Shown piece after piece: positions 13,098 through 21,803 of a stretch of 58,474 bases of DNA (position 1 is its first letter; each line of letters opens with the position of its first letter). The stretch is taken from contig NW_022204621.1 in assembly GCF_008831285.2 (NCBI RefSeq), positions 1-58,474 on the forward strand, written 5' to 3'. This DNA comes from Nymphaea colorata (lineage: Eukaryota > Streptophyta > Magnoliopsida > Nymphaeales > Nymphaeaceae). The position numbers were made by a program, and so were the translations under genes. A model generated the notes under the pieces. The model did no database searches, was not told the origin of the DNA, and was given only the letters and a program-made list of their open reading frames with translations.

Positions 13098-14278
13098 TCA
13101 CTGCTCCTACTTCGCACTCGAAGATACCTATGCCTAGGTTTGCACTTAGAGGGAGGATGCTCCTATTATTTTGGTCTTAATGGCTCGGAAGTCTCTCTTT
13201 GCTCGCAGTTGCTTCTTCTTCCTGTGACAGTTTCACTTTTTACAGCTAGGCTGCTATTACGACTTCCTCCACCTTCTCTCGCTTCTCCTCTTCCTGCTAC
13301 TGCTTGACCTATACTTTTTCCACTTCTTTCGGTTCTTCCTTGAACTGCTGCAGACAGTTGGGGAAATACTAATTGCCGTCGGGGTTCCACGGTCCCACGT
13401 TGCTTCCCAGGCATCCTCCCTTGCACTTGCAGAGCCCTCCGTCGAGGAAGTCCGGAAGGTTGGCGGGGTCTACGTGCTTGAGCAGTTCCTTCTTGTATCC
13501 GCTGCCGAGGATGTGGATCTTCTCCTTGGTCTTGTCGTCGATCCACATCTTGACGATGGCCCAGATGCCGGTGAAGAGGAAAGGCGCGTTGAGGATGAAC
13601 ATGCTGCCAAGGATCTCGGGGTAGTTGTTCTGCGCCATCTCGGAGGCCGGCTTCACGAACTTGTAGGCAGCACTTGCTTGGGTTAATTTGATGTCCTTGA
13701 GATCCAAAATCGTGCATGTCTGAGCACTCTCGCCTCCACCCCCGTGTCCTTCCGCCGCTGTTCGCTGCACGCCTTGAAGATGCTGTCCAGCAGCTCCTCG
13801 TAGAGCACCGTGTAATAGGCTAGCAACCGATCAGGAGTGGTGACCTTCCAGATCTCTTCGGGACTGGTGAATCCTAGTCTCTCCATGTAGATGGGTGAGT
13901 GCTGAATAGTCGACGGGGCATACATTGCGTGCGTATTTATGGTAGCCGTGGGGGAAGAGCTTGCGAAGCTGGAGCAGTTCGGGGAAGTAGTAGACCTGCA
14001 TGGGTTGGTGGTTACATGTATGTTGTCGACGTTGTTTTTGACCCTCCATGCGATGAAGTTGCGCCACATCTACTCGGTCTCCTTGAGTTTGAACTTGCGC
14101 GCGCGCAGGAACCGCAACAGATACACCTCGTCCCACCGCGGGTCCAGCGCTCCTCCGTTGGCAGTCGCAACGACGGTTTTGAACTGCTGGAGCGCCTTCA
14201 GCTGTTCTTCGGAGCAGTCTCCGGGGAAGCTAGCTATGGGAAGGGATACCCAGTGTACTTGTGCTTGTCCTTGCTCAT
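13098..14278 (-). CDS. Sec14-like CRAL-TRIO lipid transfer protein
   Basis: Phosphatidylinositol/lipid exchange protein, likely cytosolic. With three short introns removed (14230-14249, 13996-14015, 13902-13923) it begins MSKDKHKYTGFPGDCSEEQL. The Sec14 N-domain follows (DEVYLLRFLRARKFKLKETE, MWRNFIAWR) and then the lipid-binding fold: FPELLQ, PIYMERLGF, TCTILDLKDI, MFILNAPFLF, IHILGSGYKKELLKHVDPANLP and NVGPWNP. These match yeast and animal Sec14 closely. A long Glu/Lys-rich C-terminal extension follows, in which many Glu are UAR. One break near 13735 in a run of G is probably a missing base. The stop is uncertain: the extension frame has no TGA, and the TGA at 13098-13100 in a neighbouring frame, 40 bp before the dynein-2 start, is the best guess. 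The ATG overlaps the stop of the gene upstream. Confidence 0.88.
13902..13923 (-). other. Intron (22 nt)
   Basis: GT...ATTCAG with A six bases from the 3' end. Removing it joins the Sec14 segments GYHKYARN and HSPIYMERLGF in frame. Confidence 0.85.
13996..14015 (-). other. Intron (20 nt)
   Basis: GTAACC...ATGCAG. Removing it joins VDNIH and VYYFPELL in frame in the Sec14-like gene. Confidence 0.88.
14230..14249 (-). other. Intron (20 nt)
   Basis: GTATCC...AGCTAG. Removing it joins MSKDKHKYTG to FPGDCSEEQL, giving the Sec14-like gene an ATG start. Confidence 0.88.
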
Positions 14279-15154
14279 GTGTAAAATTAATCGGAATAAA
14301 TATTATCAAGTTCTGCCCAGGCTGAGAGCTGGTTGGCGATAGAGGCCATCTGCTTGCGCAGCGTCGTCTTCTTGGAACGGTTGGATGTGGACTCGCATTA
14401 CCCCATTAGACGGTCGAACTCGGCTCGAAGAGCATTTTACTTTTCGTTTGCCTGCAAGGCCTATGGGGGATCCAAGTTGGAGGCTTGGGGAGTGCCGCCA
14501 ATAGCTGAGAAAAGGTGGGGGATTAGAGCTCAGAAAGCAGCTTCTAGGAAATGCGTTGAATGATAATGGGTCCTTTCCCTTTTCGATGGGGGAGATGCAA
14601 AGTTCCAGTTATTTCCTGCGTTTGATCCCACCTCCTTCCTCTGGCTCCTTCACCGCCGACTTATACGGTTGGCAATCGGAGATCACCTGTCTCAGTTCCT
14701 CCGCTTCCTGCATGGCCTGCTGGTGCTGCTGGTGCAAGGCCTCCAGCTGTTACCGTAGCGATTCATTGACCTCCTTCAGCTTGTCGATCTCCGAGTGGTA
14801 GATGGCAACGATTTGCTTAAAGTGATTCTCCCGTTCCTTCCCCCTCCGCAGCAGTCCTTCGCATCGGGTGCAATGCTGTTCCTGCTGTTTGTGTCTCTGC
14901 TGGGGGGATGGATAGCGTTCCTAAAAGGAGCGCAGCTCGTGGCCTTGGAGGAAGGGCGTTAAGGCTTGTTTAATGTGTGTTTTTGCTTGCTGTGGTTGTT
15001 GCTCTTGGATCGCTAGCAGCGGGAAGAGCTTCTGTCCTGCCTTGGGTGCGGCATGCTTCGAAATTATTATTCTAAAGACCAAAAGCGAGAACAGCTGGCC
15101 CGAATAGCGAATATATGCGGAGGCCGATAGAAGATCAAGCTTAATTTGGACCAT
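14275..15154 (-). CDS. Coiled-coil protein, unknown function
   Basis: Not recognised. The first part is rich in Gln and Lys (IQEQQPQQAKTHIKQAL), then comes a CxxC pair (CTRCEGLLRRGKE) and a clear coiled coil (EIDKLKEVNESL through ALHQQHQQAMQEAEELRQ). The last part (ALQANEKENALRAEFDRLMGE and LRKQMASIANQLSAWAELDNIY) is helical as well and lies in a different frame. Two or three single-base breaks in A/G runs around 14460-14560 must be corrected to read it through; no GT-AG candidate fits there. The stop TGA (14275-14277) overlaps the ATG of the Sec14 gene as ATGA. If that overlap is real, the two messages start and stop within the same four bases. Confidence 0.6.
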
Positions 15155-15491
15155 ACCAAGGAAACTGATGAAATTAATGGAATAGGGGGATTACTTGTGG
15201 AGGATAATACTTGATCAATCACCTAACGCTCAGATTCGAAACTATCACCAACCGACTTTCCTCTCGGTTTAATAGAGATTTATTGCAGTTAATATGTTAA
15301 CGTTCGTCCTATTAAATATCAATACTTTTCTACCATTTCCGCCCTATCTCCTCTCCCGACGCCTTCCAAAGTCCCTACTTTCATTTTCCCCTCTTTCCCT
15401 TCTCTGCTATCCATAGGTATGCAGTCCACAGTAGCTTGGGATTGAATTAACGTCGGTTTCTGAGAGATGTTATTTATTTTATTGTTCGATC
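15155..15491. other. Divergent intergenic region
   Basis: AT-rich spacer between two divergent genes, containing a pyrimidine-rich patch near 15345-15400. It probably holds both promoters. No RNA gene or repeat was seen. Confidence 0.5.
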
Positions 15492-16036
15492 ATGCAGAAC
15501 CCTTCAACTCTGCTGCCGATGAAGTTCGGGCCCACTTTCGCCATCCGTGCGCTGAGCTGGTCGGACTTCCCGGGCGAGGTGGACGAGCGGCTGCCCTGGT
15601 CGGCGCACATCTTCTGGTCGATCGAGTACCGCATCACCGACTACGAGAAGCAGCGGGTGCAGGTGTCGCTGCTGACCAGCAAGCGGTCGTGGGTGCGCCA
15701 CGAGAGGAAGTGCGACCACCTGCTCAACCACTAGCAGGGCCACTACCTCATCGGCGCCCTCTGCGTGCTCGAATTTCTCCGCCGCATCGACAGCAAGAAG
15801 AAGAACTCCCACGAACGCTTCGAGGACCTGGTCGCGCAGACCTTCGATCGCACCATCAAGGAGTATCTGGAGTCGAACGCCAGTACGACAACGAGACCGA
15901 ACACAGGCTCAACTACAAGATGCAGGAGAAGTGGGACCAGCACATCGCAGAAAAACTCACCTTCTACCAGAAGACCTACGATAAGAAGAAGAACCGCTTC
16001 GTCAAATTGTCAGAAAGCCCCTCCAAGGCACAGTGA
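15492..16036 (+). CDS. DUF922-like zinc metalloprotease
   Basis: About 180 residues, resembling the bacterial DUF922 family of predicted Zn-dependent proteases. The active-site motif is H-E-Q-G-H followed by YLIGALCVLEF. The catalytic Glu of HExxH is a TAG codon at 15732-15734, so the enzyme only makes sense if UAG is Glu. Other family-like parts are FPGEVDERLPWSAHIFW, RSWVRHERKCDHLL and QYDNETEHRLNYKMQEKW near the C-terminus. No signal peptide is seen, although bacterial relatives are usually secreted. One base is missing near 15880 (between LESN and QYDNETEH). It stops at TGA 16034-16036. The family is mostly bacterial, so horizontal transfer is possible, but the ciliate code use shows that the gene is settled. 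Confidence 0.72.
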
Positions 16037-16135
16037 ATGTTATTTAAACAAACGAGTACTGCTATTGTATATGGGATGGGGATGGGTGGGGAAGGGGTAG
16101 TTATTAGAGCGTAAAGAGTTATTAGAGCAGAAAAA

Positions 16136-18389
16136 TCACTATTTCTTGAGGGGAGCGATGCCGGAAAGCCTCCTGGTCCTGAAGTTCTTGATTTCTGCGT
16201 TTTGGCGGAGGGTGAGAACGCGAGGCTTGTCCTCCCCGACTGCGTTGGCGTTGATGATGATGGTTTCCTCCTCGTTCTCGGGAGCAGTGTTCACCTTGGG
16301 ACTGTAGCAGCGCTTGGCCTTGTTTCCGCTGGCCTCGTAGAAGAGCTCCCAGTCCCGTTCTGAGAGGTTGTCGACGAAGGCGTTGAGCTCGTTGGTGCAG
16401 ATCTTGGGGTACTTCTTCTTGAGATAGAGGAGCAGCTTCAGGGAGTTGGATTTGATAAAGAGTTCCCGCACGAACTCGTTTTCGCGCGATTGGCCGGGGA
16501 TGAAGATGGAGCGGTCGAAGTACCCTCCAGCCGCGATGAGCAGCTTCATCACCCCTAGAGGTAGCTCTCCTATGCCTGGTCCTTGTAGCTGCGGAGACTC
16601 TAGCAGACGAGGGGAAGCAGGTTCTTCTGCACGAAGATCTTGGCCTTGAAGGTCTTGCATGCGTTGGTGAAACCGGCTAGCAGCTGGAGCTTGATGCGCT
16701 GACTATACTTCTCCTGGCCGATTATGTTGCAGGCAAGCTCGTATATCTTTGGCTAGAGGAGGATCTTGGCGATGCGGGAGTCAGTCACCAGCTTCAATTT
16801 CTTGAGGCTGCTTTCGAGCATGGGTTCTTACGCGAGTGCATTGGAGCCGAGTAGGAGGGTGACTGGAGTCATGAAGGGATCTAGATCGTTGAAGCAGTAG
16901 TTGTCAGCAGGTACCTGATGGACTCAGCAGGGTGGAGTAGATGGGCTTGATTGCCTTGTCGTCCTTCAGGTTATAGACTTCGCTCTTGACCACTCTTTCC
17001 GCAGCTAGGGACTTCTGCTTGGAGTAGCTCTTGTCCCTCTTGGGCAGGTACTTGTTGTCGTTGGAGGAGGACATCACGCGCACTGGCGAAATGCGGAAGG
17101 ACGAGGCCTCCTTGTAGATGAGTTCAAACCTCTTCTCGGCAACGGGGATGTAGCCTTCGGGGGGAAGATGGGATCGATGACCAGCTCCATCATTTCGTCG
17201 ATCATGAGGGGGAGCAGTTCCTTGATGAAGGCGTTGGGAACTCCCAGGTAGGGATTGTTGTTGACCTCCAGCAGCCAGGTGCGGTAGTCCTCGTCGATGA
17301 GGAAGTCGTAGCCGAACAGCTCGAATTCCTTCTTCTTGCTGCCCTTCCCGAAGTACTTCTGCATAGAATTCCTGCTTACGCGCGCGCTCATGAGGGTGTC
17401 GATGATGATCTCCTTCATCCGTAGGATGGTGTCGTCGACGATTTCCTGCGCCCTCCCGGCCCCGTCGGGCAGCGTCTATATGTACTGGAGCAGCGTTTCC
17501 TTCATGGGGATGGTGTTTCCCTCCTCGTACTTGGAGTACTCGGTGAAGTGCTTCTGCTGGCAGTTGTTGGTCAGGTGGATCTAGCTGTTCAGCGAGTCGG
17601 TCGTGTACACGCTCGAAGAGGTCCGCATGTAGGGAGTAGTGTAGTAGTAAATCTCGAAATGCGGAGTGACAAGCACCCACACTCTGATGTCGAACTTCCT
17701 GCCGTGGTAGAGCAGCGGTTTCTCGATGGCCTTCTGGGCGATCCTGAATATGTCTTTCGCTACCAGCCGGAGTTGACGGGTTTGGAGACGAGGAAGGCTT
17801 CGATTTCTTTGAAGTTGCTGGAGAGGATGATGCCTTTGCCCTGGTTGTCGGATTCCGGTTTGATGAACCATACGTTCTTTTATAGGTGCTTCTCTGGAAC
17901 TTTTTCCTTGTGGTAGTTTTTGCGCTCGATTTGGTTGAACTTCTACACGAAGTCCTTGTACTCGGTGTCGTCCTTGTGGGCGTGGAGACTGGATCGAGAG
18001 AGAATTACAGGAAAGAGGTGGGAATTACATCGTGGATGTGACAGCTGCGCTAAGATAGGGAAAGCTCGTGTGTGTAGTAGTACTTGAGTGTCTTGAGAAG
18101 GCCGGACTTGGTGGTGATGACGTGTTCATTTCAAAGTGGTTGAGCAATACCTAAGTGAATGCGATCTTACGTGTCTGTTGGGATAGGCTCTGAGCACTTC
18201 TTCGAAATCTTCATAGACCTTGGCGCTGTAGTTGAGCTGTCGCCAGAGGAAGGAGGCCGAGAGCAGTTCCTTCTCGGGGGAAAGCGGTTGCCAGACATTT
18301 CTTTTCTTGAGGGCGGTTTCTATGGCTGTGGAGTTGTTGCCCGGAGAAACGATGTAACCGTAGGCTGGTTTATCGGTCTTGCCCTACAT
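16136..18389 (-). CDS. Tubulin-tyrosine-ligase-like enzyme with helical C-terminal region
   Basis: ATP-grasp enzyme that adds amino acids to tubulin tails, probably in cilia. It starts MEGKTDKPAYGYIVSPGNNS, which recalls the TTLL3/glycylase start. TTL motifs follow after three 20-nt introns are removed: NVWFIKPESDNQGKGI, WIAQKAIEKPLL, GRKFDIRVWVLV, IHLTNNCQQK, FELFGYDFLIDED and WLLEVNNNPYLG. The remaining 300 or so residues (SLKKLKLVTDSRIAKILLEPK, QRIKLQLLAGFTNACKTF, MKLLIAAGGYF) look like armadillo/HEAT-type helical repeats, not a standard TTL part. Single-base breaks remain near 18115, 17160, 16910 and 16555. It stops at TGA 16136-16138. Which amino acid is added (Gly or Glu) cannot be told from sequence alone. 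Confidence 0.87.
17744..17763 (-). other. Intron (20 nt)
   Basis: GTAGCG...ATTCAG. Splicing gives VNSGWIAQKAIEKPLL, the expected TTL motif, in frame. Confidence 0.88.
17989..18008 (-). other. Intron (20 nt)
   Basis: GTAATT...ATCCAG. Removing it restores the frame from IPTSF into LLHAHKDDTEYKDF. Confidence 0.88.
18151..18170 (-). other. Intron (20 nt)
   Basis: GTAAGA...ACTTAG. It joins AYPNRH and VLLNHFEMN in the tubulin-ligase-like gene. Confidence 0.85.
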
Positions 18390-18771
18390 CGCTGCGTTTT
18401 TGGACGATAAATAATTATATACAACCTGGAGTAACAAAAACTCATAATATAACACCCGTCCCAACGACAATTCCCCCCAATATTTGGCGAAAAGGCTCGA
18501 GCAACCAGCAGAGAGAACGAACAGGGACGTCGGCAGGCCGCAACAGTCGCCGTTGGAAGTGCGAGTATAGGTTTGTTCTTTTTGTTTTGGAGTTATTTGT
18601 AAAGAACATTATAATATGATCAATAAGCTCACCCCCACACTTATCATTACACTTATAATCCCCTCCGCCGTCGCAAATGGACGGATTCTGAGCTCGACAG
18701 AACAGTGGAGTATTTTGGCAAGTTGGACTTCCAGTTGGCCAACCTAACGATTATTATTATTCAAAGCAGCC
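18390..18771. other. Divergent intergenic region
   Basis: Spacer between the divergent tubulin-ligase-like gene and the next plus-strand gene, presumably with both promoters. No gene, repeat or RNA was recognised. Confidence 0.45.
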
Positions 18772-19975
18772 ATGGAAAGAGATGTGGCGTTGTGCCTCTC
18801 CGAACTATACTCCAATAAGCACCCCTCTCTGCAGCAAATCGTGGCTCTGGTCCATGCGCTCCACCGCAGCAAGAAGGAAGGCAGTCTGGCGCAGCGGATG
18901 ACGGCGATCGCCTCTGCAGCCAATTTCATACTCAATGCTACCAAAGCCTGGGTGGAGGTGGTCAGCAAGCTCAAAAGGGAAATCTGCTACGATCCCTTCC
19001 TGCCCGACCGGAGAAGACCGCTCGCCAAGCCATCCACAGGCAGGAAGCCACGCTAGCAGTAGGCACGCAGCAAGCGTAAGTAACTCACGCTCGACCAGAT
19101 GCTGGCGGAAGCAGTCCAAATCAGTCTTTCCACAGCAATTCCCCCAGATAATTACTCCTAGGAGGGAGCCGACTATGGTCTAGAACAACCTCACCACCGC
19201 CCTGCCTCCCCTGCCGCCTGAGCTCATCGAGATGATCAACAAGGAGGAAAGCACCCTCCTCGCCAACAGCAGCAGCTCCTAATAGCTGCAGAACGCCACC
19301 GCGGCTCAGAAGATGCAGACCTACCGCAAAATGCTATAAGGCACTCTCCCCTAAGTCAATGCCAGCATCATCAGCAAAACTTCCCTCAACAACACGCGCA
19401 GGCGGAGGAGCAGCACGAAGCGGAGGGAGAGTGGTGAGGGACGAAGAAATCGACCTCAACGAAGGCACTCTCAAGATTCAGATGATCGAGAAGCTGTCCA
19501 CCAAGGTCAAGATGGCGAGAGAGAACGAGGGCAGCATGCTCGACGTCCAAAACTTCGAACAGAGGATGAAGGAACTCAACCCGCTCCTCAGGAATAGCAA
19601 ATAAATGAGGCTGAAGTTGGCAGACAAGATCAAGCAGAGAAGAGCCAATAATCATCAGTCAATATACTAAAGCAATTAGATTATTAGCAGCAGCAAAATG
19701 AAATACCTTATGGACAGACTACTATGGAATCCAGTTTCACGATAGGCTAGTAAAACAATCCGACGGTTGCAGCTGCTCTGCAGGCCAAGCTTACTCACGT
19801 TTTGGAAGGCGAGCTTTTCATCGAGCCAAAGATCGGCTTTCACCAATTCTGCAAGAAGAGGAAGATAAGCAAGCAGATAAAGGGTGAGCTTTTCTACCAA
19901 TTGCTGCATATGGAGTTCCCTTTGCACCAGCAAAACCCCTCTCACTTCGGCGAGATCTTCATCGCTCCCAAATGA
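18772..19975 (+). CDS. Unknown protein, about 400 residues
   Basis: Not recognised. The N-terminus is helical (MERDVALCLSELYSNKHPSL, QQIVALVHALHRSKKEG, MTAIASAANFILNATKAWVE). Low-complexity Ser/Asn/Glu stretches follow (LLANSSSSEELQNATAAQK), then a helical part (NEGTLKIQMIEKLSTKVK, FEQRMKELNPLL). The C-terminal block (LTHVLEGELFIEPKIGFHQF, GELFYQLLHMEFPLHQQNP, FGEIFIAPK) stops at TGA 19973-19975. Frame breaks near 19180, 19440 and 19660 must be bridged, so the last block could instead be a separate small gene starting at the ATG near 19730. Many Glu codons are TAA/TAG. The MORN gene converges 58 bp downstream. Confidence 0.5.
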
Positions 19976-20033
19976 TCCATATTTTCTCTTTCCCATTCAT
20001 ATGGTATGATGGTGGAAATATAAGCATTAAACG

Positions 20034-20906
20034 TCACTTGACTCTTTTGCCGTTTTCCCAGACGCCCTCCTTCCAGATGTCGTCCTTGCCCTTGTACTTG
20101 CCCTCGCCGTGCTGCATGCCGTTGAACCACATGCCCTCGTACACCCTCCCGTCAGGCCACGTCACCTTCCCCATCCCCTCCTTCTTGTCGTCGACGTAAT
20201 CGCCCTCGTAGATCCTCCCGTCCGGCCACTTGAAGACGCCCTTGCCGTGCATCTTGTTGTTCTTCCAATGTCCCTCGTACTCCTTCCGTCAGGCCATGCG
20301 ATCTTGCCGAAGCCCTCCATCAGGTTCTTCTCGAAGTTGCCCTCGTAGACCGATCCGTCCGCCCACGTGAATTTCCCGTGCCCTGCTTGAATCCCTCGAA
20401 GTGCTCCCCTCGTAGGATGAGCCATCGTTCCACTTTTCGATTCCGTATCCGTGCTGCAGATCCTACGACCACTGTCCGGTGTAGCTGGAGCCATCGGTTC
20501 TGGTGTATACACCGTTTCCGTGCGCTTTATCGTCCTTCCACTCGCCCTCGTAGACGTCTCCGTTGGCGTGGATGAGTCTGCCTCTTCCGTGGGCGCGATC
20601 GTCGACCCAGTAGCCCTCGTAGAGCGTGAAGTCAGGCCATACTTGTTTTCCCTTGCCGTTGCGCATGCCGTTGCTGAACTGGCCGATGTACATCGCTCCG
20701 TTCTACATCTTGATGGGCCCCTTGGAAATGAAGGGCGGAAGATCCTCGTCGTTGGCCTTGAAGGGGCCCAGCTGCATGGCCACCTTCCTCGTTATGTCAT
20801 TGTAGAAGTCTTCGGGCTGCAGGCTGTAGTCCTCCTTGGGATCTAGAACTAGGGTGTCCTTGGCTTCGTGCTCCATGGTTTGGCAGGACTCGCATTGATT
20901 TCCCAT
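20034..20906 (-). CDS. MORN-repeat protein with acylation signal
   Basis: About 290 residues. The start MGNQCESCQ is a good N-myristoylation site (Gly2, Asn3) with nearby Cys5 and Cys8 for palmitoylation, so membrane or ciliary-membrane attachment is likely. After a short acidic region there are eight to nine MORN repeats of about 23 residues: [111 protein letters not shown] and [21 protein letters not shown] is read as Glu in GQWSEDLQHG, where MORN repeats usually have an acidic residue. Single-base breaks lie near 20283 and in two places near 20385-20400. MORN proteins often organise membrane-cytoskeleton contacts; a specific partner cannot be named. Confidence 0.88.
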
Positions 20907-21011
20907 AAGTTTTGAATTACAATCTCGTTACGATATATTCCATGAGCCAGCCTATAACCACTTACCACCCAATATAATTGACGCCGACATACTATGCTCT
21001 AGAAAAAATCA

Positions 21012-21571
21012 TCACTCCCCCTTCGCCAGCTTGCTGGGAGTGCTCCGTTCCAGCTTCTACTCCTCCGAGTCGCGGTTGTGACATCCGAAGCACTGGCAGG
21101 TCTGTCCGCACTGCCTGCCGCGCCGGTAGCAGTCGCAGTATTTTTTGAGGCAGAAGGACTTGCGGCAGTTGCAGTTGCACTCTGTGAAGTCGGCCTCGGC
21201 GTGGCTGCGCGAGAAGGCGTGCGGGTCGCGAGTTATCACCTAGTTTATTGCCTAGGAGCGCTACATGTTGTCGCTGGCGTTCTTGCAGGACTGGCAGAGG
21301 CAGGTCTGAGTCGAGTAACAGCTACCTGATCGCACATCTTGCCCACTGAGAAGCAGGCACAGTACATCTTGAGGCACATGCTCTTGTTGCAGTTGCATCC
21401 GGTGTACTTATTCTCCTTCGAGGAGGCAGCCTCTTCCTCGAGGACTCGGCGGGTGGCTGCGGTGGAAAGCCGACTGTTGTCGCTGTCCTTGAGGGTGGGC
21501 TTGGTGGGCGTTTATGGTTTGGCGTGCGTTGGACGGACTGGCGAAGTTGGTTCGTCCTTACTTTAGCTCAT
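21012..21571 (-). CDS. Small CXC (CRC) domain DNA-binding protein, LIN54/TSO1 type
   Basis: 179 residues in an unbroken frame once one 20-nt intron is removed. It has the two Cys-rich repeats of the CRC domain: YTGCNCNKSMCLKMYCACFS (continuing GKMCDQTCLCQSCKN) and ECNCNCRKSFCLKKYCDCYR (continuing RQCGQTCQCFGCHN). The usual linker joins them (MERSEAINEVITRDPHAFSR). In LIN54 this domain binds the CHR promoter element of cell-cycle genes. Two linker Glu are TAG codons. The protein is little more than the domain plus a Ser/Thr-rich N-terminus, much shorter than animal LIN54 (about 750 residues) or plant TSO1. It stops at TGA 21012-21014. Confidence 0.9.
21306..21325 (-). other. Intron (20 nt)
   Basis: GTAGCT...ACTCAG. 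Splicing joins KMCDQ and TCLCQSCKN, completing the first CXC repeat exactly. Confidence 0.92.
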
Positions 21572-21803
21572 ATAGATGGGATTTGTAAATTAAATTAAAA
21601 TATAATTAAACGCTCTGTTTATTATTTTATTGTTAATTACACGCACTCATTCCGCGGAGGAATTAAATGCCGATGCTTTTCAGGGGGAAATTGATTGGAA
21701 AGGTCGGCGGATGCGGTAGTGGGGGAGAATGTAGTGAAATGTGCATATAATATGCGTGTGTGGGTGTGTAAATAGGGCGGATATGCGGGGGTGTGTGATT
21801 ATA

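Noticed and set aside
16887-16920. 34-nt intron in the tubulin-ligase-like gene
   Set aside because: It would restore the frame, but it is longer than all others and removes sensible coding sequence; one missing G explains the break equally well.
19060-19110. Intron GTAAGTAACT...ACCAG in the 18772-19975 gene
   Set aside because: The reading frame is already open across it and splicing would lead into a TGA.
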